From positions 3,428,501 to 3,492,500 of the forward strand of contig JAQFVV010000072.1 in the NCBI GenBank assembly GCA_028023455.1: DNA of 64,000 nucleotides. Direction: 5' to 3'. Shown here piece by piece: positions 12,959-25,194 of this stretch; the first letter of the stretch is position 1; every line of letters begins with the position of its first letter. Both the position numbers and the translations under genes were made by a program. The notes below the pieces were generated by a model. The model was not told where the DNA came from. It saw only the letters and a list, made by a program, of their open reading frames with translations, and did no database searches. This stretch comes from Epiperipatus broadwayi. Its lineage: Eukaryota; Onychophora; Udeonychophora; Euonychophora; Peripatidae.

Positions 12959-13320
12959 GAAAAATTACTTTTACATATCATACCATTTACACCTTTATTA
13001 AAAACTTTATCAATACTTTTATTTATATCAAACTAACAGTTTTGCCTGTCCTGCAGTCATCATCAGAGCTCTTGACAATCCTATTTCAAACTAACATTTT
13101 CACTGTCCAGCAGTCATCATCATAACTCTTGACAATCCTATTTTGAGTTTTGGAAATAGGATTGTCAAAAACTCTGATGATGACTACAGGATAGTTGAAA
13201 CTGTTAGCTTAATATAAATAAAAGTATTGATAAAGTGTTTAAGAAAGTTGTAAATGGCATAATATGTTAAGTAGAAATCAATATGTAGGAAAAGGAAGAA
13301 AAAGTAGAAAAATTACTTTT
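12959..13320 (+). mobile_element. Palindromic element family B with 14-bp target duplication
   Basis: Exact copies of GAAAAATTACTTTT at 12959-12972 and 13307-13320 enclose an inverted repeat. Outer arms include ACTTTATCAATACTTTTATT and its mirror near 13215-13240. A purine-rich tail (about 13266-13306) resembles the tail of the 50.5 kb copy. Inside, the arm segment is partly duplicated: two antisense copies at about 13040-13085 and 13086-13140, and one sense copy at 13141-13205. Each carries the core CTGATGATGACTG...GAAA or a damaged form. No protein is encoded. The long target duplication argues for RNA-mediated insertion. Confidence 0.65.
13170..13210 (+). ncRNA. Hammerhead-like motif in family B (sense arm)
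   Basis: CTGATGA at 13174-13180 is followed by one extra T and stem II GACTA-CAGGA-TAGTT. Then come GAAAC (13197-13201) and TGTT. The stem-I strand AGCTT after the site could pair with AGAGCT before CTGATGA in the sister arm, though this arm reads AAAACT. The extra base between the core and stem II departs from the canonical hammerhead. Confidence 0.35.
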
Positions 13321-13603
13321 CATGTATTATAATAAAATATTACAATTGTTTTGACATATATGTTTCGAAGGTGAAGTTTCTCATATAATTAAAAAGAAAA
13401 AAAATCTCTGTGACATTCTCCAGCTTTAAATAATTAATTTAAATTTTAATACAATAATGTTGAATGACGTTAAAGAGTCTTTTTAGTTAATAATGTAATT
13501 CCAAAATGAAATGTATTAAGAAAATACCAAACTAATGGCAAACTATGAAATTACTATACATGCAACCACCCTTTGGGAAGATTATTTAACTGCACATATA
13601 TTA

Positions 13604-13787
13604 AAGTTTGACTGCAGAAAGGAATTTTCTATTAACTGAAAAGAGAGGCTTTGATTCCTATTGGAGGCTTTAACAGAACCAAGCAGGGCAATTTCAAGTT
13701 TGACTGCAGAAAGGAATTTGCTGTTAACTGAAAAGAGAGGCTTTGATTCCTATTGGAGGCTTTAACAGAACCAAGCAGGGCAAATTC
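13604..13787. repeat. Tandem duplication, two 92-bp units
   Basis: The unit beginning AAGTTTGACTGCAGAAAGGA at 13604 is repeated at 13696 with only one or two differences, which indicates a recent tandem duplication. No coding sense on either strand. Confidence 0.8.
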
Positions 13788-14124
13788 CTATTGGTCATTG
13801 CAGCTGTTATGTGATTATTCATATAGTATATGAACATGGATGGCCTGCTCGCCACATGCATTATCCAGCATAGTGAGTTTGTTGACATTTTATCTCTGAG
13901 TTTTAGTTCAAGAAACATCATGGTTTTTCTTCTCAGTTGCCTGATAAAGCAGAATGAATGTGTCTGTGAATTAAACTTTTTTCTAATATATATTTACAAT
14001 CATGACAGATAAAAATAAATCATGGCCCTTATTCAAAGTCACCCGCTAAGGTAGCAGTTGGTGGCAGAAGGTGCTAAAACTCCCCTGATTGTGAACCCAG
14101 ATTGCCATTTGATGATGACTTTTT

Positions 14125-17100
14125 ATTTAGGTATTTAACAACTGCAGATCACTTTCAAGTGAAGGAAGATTGCAAGAATTGGAAGAAGAACATTCTCATA
14201 TGAAATGAAACATTATTGGACTTTGTGAAGTTAGACAAAAAGATAAAGAGATAATTGATTTAAAAAGTGGATGTGTACTCTACTATAAAGGCACAACTAT
14301 TGGAAGTACAAGTGGAATACGATTCATTGTAAATAAAAAGTGGAACAACAACATTGGAGATTGATGACGTATCAGAGAGAGTGACAAAATTAGTTATTCA
14401 ATTTAATAGTAGATACCAAATTAAGATAATTAAGGTTTATGCACCAACAAGTTTTCACAGCGATGAAGCATTAAACGATTTTTATATGATTGTGCAAAAA
14501 GCTTCTGATCATGCCAAACATTTCAAAATGGTCATGAGAGACTTAAATGCTAGAATTGGTAAACAATTGAAAGATGAAAGTGCTGTAGGTAAATTTGGTT
14601 ATGCTGATAGAAATGAAAGAGTATATAGACTTGTGGTGTTTCCAGGAAAAGAAAAAAATTATATTATGAATTCTTTATTTTTTTTGAGAAAAATGTTAAA
14701 AGGAAATGGATATGGAAGCATCCAAATGAAGGTACAACAGAATTGTATTATATTTTGACTAACAAAAAAATACATATTTCAAGATTGTAATATCCTTAAT
14801 AAATTCAACACAGGAAGTAAACATCAATTAATGAAATGGAAGATACATGTTAATGCAAAACTAGTTTGAGACAAAAATTTATTAAGAAAAATAATATTTA
14901 CAAATCATTTTCAAATATTAGATTTTGAACATGATTCAGATTTGAATGAAATTAATAAAAAAATAACTGACAAACTTTTAAAAACTTCAACAAAGATAGC
15001 TGGTAGAAAAAAGCAGCCATTGATCAGTAAAATTTCTACGGAGACTAGAGAATTTATGAAAAAAAGCAGGAATATGAAAACATATAAAAATGAAACATTA
15101 AGAAGGATTATATATCTTGAATTTTGTAAAATGATAGAAAAAGTTGATAATGATATAAGAAAGAATAATTGTGAACTAGCAAGGAAAGCTGTAGAAGAGA
15201 ATAAGTTTCAAGAGTGTAAAACAATATTTTGGCATTGATAAAAAACATATCTGCAATAAGAAAAAAGGTGGAACTATTACTAAAAAGAGAGATGATATCA
15301 TGAAAGGAGTAGAAAAGTTCTATGAAAAGTTCTATCAAGAATTATATCATAAGAAAAAACAAGTACTTGCTACAGTTATTATATCTCCTGAATTGCCCAG
15401 GATTTTAAATGAAAAAATGAGTCATGCAATTAAATTTATGAAGAAGGGAAAAGCTCCAGGCAATGATGGAATTATAATCAATATATTAAAAGAAGCAGGT
15501 GAAGAAATAGAATTTTTTTTTGGAAAAGTTATATATCAAATGTCTAATTGATAAAGATATAGCAAATGATTGAAAGAATACAGTATTAATATTTAAAAAA
15601 AGTGATAAAGAAGATATTAGAAATTACATGCCTATAGGTCTTTTACCAGTTTTATATACCATTTTTACCAAGATAATTACAACTCATCTACAGAGAACTT
15701 TGGATTTCAACCAACCAAAAGAACAAGCTGAGAGAAATTATAGAAAGGACCAATGAATTAAGAGTTGCCATTATACTTTGGATTTGTGATTCTATAAGAA
15801 ATTCTTCAGTGATTAAAAGTATTGGATCATCAAGGTATAAATCCAGGATATTGTCATATTCTGAAGAATATTTATAAAAATGCAATAGCAATAATTAGAT
15901 TTACATAATGATAATAGTGAGAAGGGTGTAAGACAGGGTGACTTCATATCTCCAAAATGTTTTACAGCAGTGCTGTAAGAATTATTTTGTGGATTAAAAT
16001 GGAAAGCTAAAGGAGTAAAATTAATTTCACCGCTGATTATATTATTGGCCACACGAGATAAAAATCAAAACTTTTAATTGGCCAATTCACAAACTGAAGT
16101 GTTAATTAACAAAGTCAATTGTCAAAATATATTCACCTTTTATTAATATATTCACTTTAGTTTCGTTTGTAAAAAGTATATTAATAATTTGTCAGATTAT
16201 GAAAGTGAACAAAAGTTTGTTCAAAAATAAATTTTGATTTATAATTTAAAAAATTTTCAATAACGATTGAAATGAAAAGAAACGTCAATCTTCAATTGCA
16301 CGTCATGATTTCTTCTTCCCACTTTGCAATAAATAAATAATTCTTGCTAAAATCTTAACTATTTTTGTAAAATAATATTTATTTTTAGCATATTTTATGA
16401 AAATAATTTATATTTCATCAAAAAATGCTCTAAAACATTCGTTTATCATTTTCAAAATAAAACAAAAACCGTTCGTAACTCCTTACTTTTTGGCAGCCAT
16501 TTTCTTTGTTGACAAAATTTAAACAGCCAATAAGATTCAAGAAAAGGCGGTGCTTTGGTTTTGTTTGACATATATGGTCATTTTTATTGATTTTTTACTT
16601 GTAAAATGATTCAAAAGAGGGTAGTAGCATCTTACAGAACTTTTTTTCTTCTAAAAAATGACACCAGACCGTAGTACAAAAACTGAGCGATTTACAGTGA
16701 CGTCAAGTTACCTTGTTTTTGAACAAATCGATCAAGTGAAAGATTTTAAGTCATTTAGATTTTGCAGATGATAGTTGTTTTCGCACATAGCAAGAGTTAT
16801 CAGCTGAAAGTGAAAAAATAGGACTAAAGGTAAACATTAAAAAGACTAAAATAATACTCAGTGAAATTTTCTCAAAAGATGAAAATAAAGATTGATAATG
16901 ATGATTTAGGAGATTAACAATTACAAATATCTTGGTCAGATTATTACTACAGATGAAAATATAATAGATAAAATTAGTCATAGAATTAAACTTGGTTCGA
17001 GTGTTTTTGGTAGAAATATTATTAAAAGAGTGTAGAAATAATATTAAAAGAAAATATGCCTATGTGTTTGAGAAGAAAGGTTTTTAATAAATGTGTTACC

Positions 17101-17530
17101 AGTTCTTACTTATGGATCTGAGACTTAGGCATCTTAACAGAAGAGGTATATAGAGACTTCAGACCATTCAACAAAGTATGGAGAAATGAATATTAGGAGT
17201 AACAAGAAGAGATCAAAAAGAAAATACATGGGTAAGAGAACAAACAGGTGCTACTGACAACACTAAAAGAATTAAGAGACTGAAGTAGAGCTGGGATAAA
17301 CATATTATTAGAAGAGATGATAAGACATGGACAGTTGAAATCTTAAAACTGGTTTCCAAGAGATTGTATATGGATGGATGAAATAAGAATGTGTGCAGGG
17401 GTGATGTGGAGAAGAGGCTAGAGATCGGAGAAAATGGACTGAAGAGAGACCATTATCCTACAATGAAGTGATATTAAAGTTTTAGAATAGCATAATACAT
17501 GTGAATATTGTATTACAGTAATGGAAGTGA
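14125..17530 (+). pseudogene. RTE-clade LINE (endonuclease + reverse transcriptase), broken
   Basis: The longest LINE in the window. The endonuclease (about 14130-14760) shows IIGLCEVRQKDKEI, LYYKGTT-GST, ERVTKLVIQFNSRY, KVYAPTS and the catalytic-type DLNARIGKQ. A linker (14760-15240) follows, with KYIFQDCNILNKFNTGSKHQ and KTSTKIAG. The reverse transcriptase starts near 15440 (KGKAPGNDGI). It continues through finger/palm remnants and reaches HLDFADDSCF near 16750, so the ADD box is retained. The carboxy end has YGSET-like and RDQKENTWVREQTG residues and finishes near 17500. This protein type is often labelled craniofacial development protein 2-like in animal genomes. There are at least a dozen stops or frameshifts, and a non-LINE segment interrupts it at about 16035-16741. 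Confidence 0.85.
16035..16741. other. ~0.7 kb insertion interrupting the RTE reverse transcriptase
   Basis: The RTE frame is recognisable up to LKWKAKGVKLISPLI (near 16035) and resumes at LSHLDFADD (near 16742). The residues on either side are normally separated by only a few amino acids, so the 0.7 kb between is inserted. It is AT-rich, non-coding and lacks obvious inverted repeats. I could not define a clean target duplication. Confidence 0.55.
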
Positions 17531-17771
17531 TGTGAAATATTGTAAATTAATCATCTGCAATCTACCGTACAATGGTCAAGAAAGAATGGGTAAAGGCAAA
17601 ACATTATCCAGATTAATTAAGTTTGAAAATCCCTGCATGATAAAAGTCTGACACTTGATTTGCCTATTATTCATAGATTATGTTTCAAACATTCACTTTT
17701 TTCCCCTTTATGTACCTATTAAAAAATCATCATATGAGTATTATTTCCTATACTAACACACAAGTTGTTAA

Positions 17772-18070
17772 TACCGTAGCAAACTCCCATATAGTAGTGC
17801 CACCCAGTGCAAGCCTTAGTAATCAATGAAAGCAAGAAGGTTTGGACATAAAATTCCCATCTAGTGCCTAGTCATCCAATATTCCCATATACAGTTGTAT
17901 TAGATCCTAAGATCTAGGTACAGTACTCTCAGATCCAAGGCTCTCACTGATGAAAGCCACAAGATAGAAACTAGTCTGAGGGTATATGATGAGTAGGCAC
18001 TAGATGGGGATTTTTTGCACAAACTTTTTTGCATCCATATTAAGACTTGTATGGAGAGTTTGTTACTGTA
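17772..18070. mobile_element. Palindromic element family A, copy 2
   Basis: Inverted ends TACCGTAGCAAACTC and GAGTTTGTTACTGTA enclose two arms. The arms share the 'agtagtgccaccc', 'taatcaatg', 'tagtcatccaata' and 'actagtctgagg' blocks of family A. The centre carries 'gatctaggtacagtactctc'. No clear target duplication was found for this copy. No coding capacity. Confidence 0.65.
17941..17982 (+). ncRNA. Hammerhead-like motif in family A copy 2
   Basis: Stem I CTCTCA pairs with TGAGGG (one wobble). The core CTGATGA (17947-17953) is intact, followed by A and AGC-CACAA-GAT with a weakened stem II. GAAAC, TA and the canonical-looking GTC triplet follow at 17967-17976. Confidence 0.45.
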
Positions 18071-18109
18071 TTAACTATTGAAAATGAAAGAAGAAATCAT
18101 AATTTTTGT

Positions 18110-19160
18110 CAAAGTATTTTTCATACCCATTAAACCCATGCTGTTTTAATTGCAACATTCTGTATTGAGACAATTGATACCTGCAATTCACCATAAACTA
18201 TTCAATCCATCCACATTACTGCCAATTGTTGCAATATTTGGTTTGCCATTTAGGAAACACCGGATAACTTTCTATTACTATTCTGTTATAAACAGATTGT
18301 TTGGGCTGTTTCATTATATATCTCTATCTAGCCTCAATTTCAAAGGAATGAAATGATAAATCCATTCAATCTGCACTGCCATTTTAAAACAGAACCATAT
18401 TGGTAGGACAAGCAATACGCCAAAGAAAGTGAGACCATAATGGCTAGACTGAACATTTCTCTTGCTCTTCATAATCCTCTTTTCTCAGGAATTCATTCAG
18501 CAATAGTTTCTAAGGATGAATGATACTAAGTCTCATCTGTTTATTAAATGGAGTTTAACAATCACTTCACTGACTTATGTAGTTGCGACCAAATATATAC
18601 GTCTGGAACCACACTGTCAATGACTTCTAAATCTATGGCTGCAGTGACAGAATTGAGAATTTAGTTGCTAATGAATGCATTTCCTGATTAGAATCTCCAC
18701 AAGTTCCTGTCACATCTCACCTTGCCTTCAAATAATGGACTAGTCCAGATTCTATCTTGATTGGATTGAACATTTAACACCATGGACTAATGGTTACACA
18801 TATAGATAACATCATACAAGGGCAGTAATGGGCCAATAGATGATAATGCTCAATGAATCCAATTGCTGTCATTATGGATGGGGATCTGGTCATAAATAGT
18901 CAATTCATTTGGGGGTCAAAACAACTATCAAAGATGAATGGCAGTATATACGTCCACCATATAGATAAGCAGTGATGCAAATTCGTGGTAGAACTGGAAG
19001 CTACTAGATATAAACCAGACCCAATGCAAGCTATCCCAGAACATCAAGGGGTGACACCGTACCTACTCACAAAGCAGGCTGTCACAGTATAGCTGGAAGT
19101 GGTAGGTACACTTATAAGGACACCTGAAGTCCCCTCCTTTTATAATTGCACTAGAAGTCT
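18110..19160. other. Unclassified, less AT-rich block
   Basis: This kilobase is noticeably less AT-rich than its surroundings. It lacks an open frame longer than about 70 codons and has no inverted repeat that I can see. It may be an old, unrecognised element or a former coding region. No protein family was recognised in any frame. Confidence 0.3.
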
Positions 19161-19360
19161 TGTTATTTTATAGGAAACATTATTTTTGACATCTCTAGGA
19201 TGGGGATATATATGTAAATAAAGTCAAGTTGTTTTGGTTTTAACAGTAAATCTCTTATCAAATCTATCTATATTGCAAGCATCCACCAATGCAGAAATTC
19301 AGAGCATTTATTCTTACTATGTATGCATTTCGCAAACAGCCTTTGCTCATCAGGTGAATT

Positions 19361-19440
19361 CATCATCATCAACCATTATCAATCCGCTGCAGGATGAAGG
19401 TCTCTCCACGGAATCCATCTCTGATCTTTAGCTTTTCTTC
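19361..19440 (-). pseudogene. RTE LINE 3'-terminal fragment
   Basis: 'catcatcatcaaccattatc' followed by 'aatccgctgcaggatgaagg' is the best-preserved antisense copy of the RTE 3' end also seen at 1074, 9535 and 25195. Only the terminal part is present. Confidence 0.55.
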
Positions 19441-22097
19441 TCTTAGGTGAATTACAAGTATCAAAATCTCGACGCTCACTTTGACAGTTCAATATTTCTT
19501 CGCTCTGTCATTTTCACGTTATACGTGTTAGTTTAAGATCTTGTATTTACACAGTAAATAATATCGACCACTACTTTAATAATGATTACAAAAACAGCTT
19601 TTAAATTTTCAAACACATCCACGAGCATATATATATGTAGTATCTATATATTTTCCCAACTTTTTTTGTTATTGTTTTAAAAGCTAATTATATAACAGTA
19701 GAAAAAATACAGCTCAAATAAATATTAATTTATATTTTATACTTAGATAATTTTAACTCAATAAAAAGGAGAAAGAAGAAATAACATAAAAAAAAAAAAA
19801 ATTGTATAAAAGTAATAACTTCCAGTTTAAATAAATAATTACGAGAAATGAAAAAGGGAATTTCTTTTTTTAAGTCACTACTTCTTTAAATTCACCGACA
19901 GCGAATTCCCCCTACGATCTTTCAATCTCCTGACAGCCAATCAAATCAAAAAGATAAAACAAGTTTTACTTGATTCTCCCTCATAATGTTTTCATTTTTT
20001 CTCTCTCTTTCTAAATCAAACAGTAGGCAGGAATCTTTGAGCCAAGCAGATAAATAAGCAGCTTAAGATTCACCCAGAGAAGGGGGGGAGGAAGTCACGT
20101 GCAGTTCTCAGAAGAGCTACAGCAAATCCATGATTAAACTAGGTCAACATGTATTTTCCCAGGTAATTGTAGCAATTATTCCAGGTAGTCTGAGAGAAAT
20201 ATGAATATTGTTCTGACTTTCATGTTACCCAACATTTTTTTTCAGCATTTAGGAAAAAATTTAAACATCCCCCACCTACCGTTACCCCCCTCCCCCCAAA
20301 CACCCAAGAACTTGGGAAGCAGAGCTAACTCAATTTTTGTGACTTAGCAAAAAATCAATACTGCGGCATTTAGCACAAACACAAGCAAAAATAAATCTTG
20401 CTGCACTGATGAACATCGAGGCATTACTGAGAAAGATATAAGAAAAAGCAGTTGAACTTAAAGACTCTGAATCAATTGTCTTTTCCATTCACTTGGAAAA
20501 AAAACACTACAGAATCAAAATTCAAAATGCTTGCATGGTTTATTCTAAGGATTACGTTTATATATATCATTTGAAAACTAAATAAAAGAAAGTGAAATGA
20601 GAAATAAATGCAAAAATTAATTCACTCATAAATAATTTCTTTTTACTAAAACAGATTTTTTTTAAAAAAAATAAACCTTCGACATTATACCCAAATTTCA
20701 ATTTCACCATAAACATATAAATAAAGACTTCTGAAAAAAATATCCCCCCCCTCCGAATGCATTTCTGATGGATCAGCCCTCTTCAACTGACTCAGGTCCC
20801 TATCTTAACGTTTCATTATCATCGTTCAACAATTGATCGATATTTATTCACGATAGCCAACTTTCCTTCACTCACATATCTTTATGCAAATGCATTATTA
20901 TTAGTTTACTAATAATTTATTAAGCCAGACAGCCCAGATGTAAACTTTTAACTTAAATAAAGATTAATGTACTTACTCTTATTAAATACGAATTACTAGA
21001 ACTCTATTAGTCCCCCCTCCCATCCTTAATATCTTAGACTCGACTTTACCACACACACCTTAAATCTATGAATAAAGACATCTGAAAAAGATAAATTATT
21101 CCCCAAGATGCATTTTCAGTTGAACCAGTACTTTTCAATAGACCGCATAACAACTTGTCACAGTGTCAATCATTTAGGTGTTTATCCAAAGAGGATGCTA
21201 TCAAATATGGGCAAGAGTAAAATTAAACTAATTTAAGAATAGACTACATTCCGAATTTGTACTGCAAATCTTAAGATGTAATTTTCTAGCCAAGGATCGA
21301 AGAGGTTTACAATTGGCACAAAACTGATATTACTGAAATATGGAAACTGAACTGGTATCAGATCCATGCAAGTCTTCAAATTGGCTTGCGATTAAAAAAA
21401 TCATATTTTTTTTTTTTTTTAAATATCAGACTGTTATCTCGAATAGTAGTATAAAGAAGTAAAAGATGTTATGTGATATATATATAATTACAATTTTGAA
21501 TCAAAGTTATCATTGCCTTGCAGAAACTGGTATGAAGATGAGGATATTGTAGGACTACACCATCTATTGCCTATTGATTGTAAATCTTAGGATAGATGAT
21601 TTTAGAGTAAGGTGAACAAAAGTGCATTTGGAAAGCAGGAATAATTTAACAATTAATTATTGATTTCTAAGAAGATCTATAGTTATAATATTTTTCTCAC
21701 TCATTTATGCAAATCAAATATTTCTGTTTTTACATTAAATATTCCAATTTTTAAAATACTTTTCAAGTTTTGTAACTTTCTATTTATCTATTCAATGATT
21801 CATTACTATGCCAACTATATACATATTTATTCAACCAATAACAATAAAGTCAGATACATCACTATAGAAAACAGAGTTTAAAAATTCAAATTGATGGGCA
21901 AATGTTATTCTTCCATGAATGAATATATTATTCATTGTACGAAAGTGATATTTTTCAATGGATCCTTTCTGTCATGGAAATTTGATCTGAAGTTCAACAT
22001 GAAGTTAATTTTATTTTGTAAAAACAAGACATACAAACATAAGTTTGTTGTTGGGGAAAATATCTCCAATTTTTTGCACAAACAATGTTAAAATTTC
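19441..22097. other. Stretch without recognised genes; C-rich patches and an E-box near 20.1 kb
   Basis: No coding similarity was recognised. The part from 19900 to 20350 is less repetitive and contains a run of G followed by GAAGTCACGTGCAG (CACGTG palindrome) and C-rich tracts near 20275. It could be a regulatory patch, but nothing in the sequence proves it. Confidence 0.3.
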
Positions 22098-22764
22098 ATA
22101 GAAACATATATATGTAAATCATGAACGAGGAACCCAATCTTTCAGTCATGCGCTATTGGTATTAATTTGCTTGCACTCACCTATCATTAAGTATTTTAAA
22201 AGCATAAGTGAATCGCTAATGCTTAGAGCTTATTTTTGTATAAATCAACACATACTGACTGTGCTTAATTCAGGTCTTGATTCTACCATGAGCCTGATAA
22301 TTCAAATGAGAAATTATTTGTGCAAATTTAATTCTATATACCATAGGAAGAGACAGTATCGCATCTTTAAATACCAATGCATGTCTGAAGGATTGGTTTC
22401 TTCTCAAATGATTTACATATATAGAGATCACTAATACATTAATGATAGATATTCAAAATTAAAATAATTCAAAATCATGGGTATTTAAAAATAAAGATAC
22501 TGTCTCTTATATAGAATTAAATTTGTACAAATAATTTCTCATTTGAATTATTAGGCTCACAATCGAATCAAGTCCTGAATTAAACAAGATCAATAGAGGT
22601 TGTTTTATATAAAAATAAACTCTAAGCATAGGTGATTCACTTATGCTTTTAAAACATTTATTGACAGGTAAAAACCAAATTAATACCAAAAGCACATGTT
22701 CTAAAATATTGGTTTCCTCTCACGTGATACATAGATCGCTAATACATTAATTATAGAAACATAT
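22098..22764. mobile_element. Long inverted repeat with 12-bp flanking direct repeats
   Basis: Arms of about 230 bp (about 22150-22382 and 22470-22695) are diverged reverse complements. They share 'ttttaaaagcataagtgaat' and 'ttcaaatgagaaattatttg'. ATAGAAACATAT occurs at 22098-22109 and 22753-22764, a plausible target duplication. A tail ending 'cgctaatacattaat' precedes the right repeat. A near copy of that tail (22428-22444) lies at the centre, so two units may be joined head to head. Both arms have short open frames of similar sequence, which I treat as a by-product of the palindrome. Confidence 0.55.
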
Positions 22765-24364
22765 TTATCTACTTATAAATTAATCAAAATTAGTCTCATT
22801 TGGGTTGAAATAATGAAAAACTTAAATGAGAAACAAGTTTAGATTATGAGAATAAGATTTTACAAACTGCATATAATTACAACTTATTCCAAGTGGCTTA
22901 AGTCAATATTTCCGAGGTAGAATGAGTACATATTTATTTTATACTCTTTTGACTTCTCAAAGTCTTCAGAAAATAGGTAATATTAGTAATATATGTTTGT
23001 GAAATATTTATGTAAATTTGTTGAAGGTAAATATCTCTCCAACCATAGTACAAACAATGTTAAAATTTTGCAGAAATTCTTATGTCTAGCAAGAAGTTTA
23101 CATAATATTTCACATCCTACATTTCTTATATTCCGTATTTGTAGAGACTTTGACCATTTTCAAGATTATTAAAATGAATATCTAGTGATTCTGACTTGAA
23201 AATATTAACTTGAGTGACATAATAAGGTTCTATTTACATCATCAATAAATAAACTTTTATTCTCAAAGTCTATATTTGTTTCTCATATAAGTTGTTGATA
23301 TCGGGCAACGCAGGGCACTCATTTTGTCTGAGTGATAGACAGATATGAGTTTTCCAAAAATTTAACACTTGGGTGACAGTTGGAATAATCTTGGCTTCAA
23401 CAAACTTACATGCTATTTAACACGGTATATTTTTAATATATATATATAACGGTGTGTAGTAAGTAATATTCTAATGTAACCAATCAGGAACATGCATCGT
23501 AAGCAACTAGAATCGTACTGCAGGGATCTTCCAGCCCTTATTTTTTAACTGAGATTTTATAAAGAAAATAAAAAATTCGGATATATTTATTATTTTTCAA
23601 CTACATGCTTCAAAAAATTGGCAAAAATAATTTTTAGCTGTACAATAAAATTATTAAGACAAGTTGTCATTATTATTTTTTAATAAAACATTTCACAAAT
23701 TAAAACATCTCAAAATAACAAAGAGACAGTATTTATATTTCTTGCTTTGAAATGTTTGAAGAATTTAAGTGTTTCACATTTGAATTATATTTGGGATGTC
23801 TATTGCATATGCAAAATGATTTACATTTCAAATTCAAAAAAAGTTACCGTTTTCAATTTGTTTTATATATAAAAGATTTTAGATTTTCTACTTTATATAA
23901 GTTAGATTGTACACATACAAACCCCCCCCCCCCCAATAAGAAAATAACCCCTCAGTGCTAGTTCTAACTATTGCACTATCAATATACAAAAACATAGGTG
24001 ATATTTTTATAAGTATAATCATAATTAGTGAAATAATATTGTTGCAACGATCAAATTACGCTGCAATAAATGTTTAGATATGGATGTATACACACACATA
24101 TATATAGACAGAAAAAATGAAACAAATTAGGTATAAAAAACAGATTAGAGATTCCTTATAATGTATAACAAGTGTTATTAAGAAGCCAAAAAATTCTAGA
24201 AATTTGAGCATAAGAGAACCTTTTTTTTTTTGTTTTACATTATCCACCTGGAAAAAGATCCTGAAATTACAAACGGCACAAATCTTCATTAATCAAGGAA
24301 CGATAGATAGACAACAATATTGAATAACATGAAAAAAAAAAAGGAACAAACAATGACATTTAAG

Positions 24365-24615
24365 TAAACTGTTATATTTCGAATTACAAGTGTCAAATTT
24401 ACTCCAGCCAAAACTTTGACACCAGCTACTTCAGATAAATATAATAATGATTATCACTGATCATTTATTAAACTAGAGATTATCTCTAACCCATATATAA
24501 ACTTTAAACCTCATTTAAAGATTAATCATAACTGTATTTATCTGAACTGGTTGGTGTCAAAGTTGTGGGCAGAGTAAGTTTGTCACTTGTAATTCAAAAT
24601 GTAACAATTTAGTAT
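24365..24615. mobile_element. Palindromic element, ~78-bp arms
   Basis: Left arm (GAATTACAAGTGTCAAATTT...TTTGACACCAGC...CAGATAAATA) is mirrored by the right arm at about 24535-24612 with about 80% agreement by eye. The centre is AT-rich. No target duplication was recognised. Non-coding. Confidence 0.6.
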
Positions 24616-25194
24616 TGATAAATATTGTACATATAATAAAGATATATATGAGAGATCCCTGGGCCAAGTGATGAGTGCTGGTTCAGCACCAAATGTGTCT
24701 TGGAGGTCATTTGTCTTTTATTGGATCTTTATTCACATGATTTGGAAAGAAAGTGTGAAGGCGTGAGGTTGTTTAATACATTTATAAAGACATTTAAGTA
24801 TTAGATTAGCAATTATCCATTATAAAATTTATAATGTTTGTATCTTAATACACTATACTCATGTAATTGTAGGCATATTGTCATTAATCCTAAATCCCTG
24901 TGGATTTGTGAATTGTTCAGATTTCACCAATAAAATTTTTCTCAATATAAACCCAAACTATGCTGAAAATTTAAATACTCTTTGTAAATGAAATACATTT
25001 ATTTAACACTTTAAAACGTTTGGATTACCATAAAGTAAATAAAACAATAAATCATCATATTTTGTCATTGATAGAAGTTTTTAAATGATTGGTGTTCAGA
25101 TTTATAGAGGCTCCATGGGTATAGCAAAATCAATCTGCATAAGGCTTTACATTATGGCCATATAAATTAATATACATTTTAAATTACCAATTCT

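Noticed and set aside
22156-22434. 92-codon open frame as a gene
   Set aside because: It lies inside a diverged inverted repeat and its counterpart lies in the opposite arm. The similarity is explained by the palindrome, and no protein family matches.
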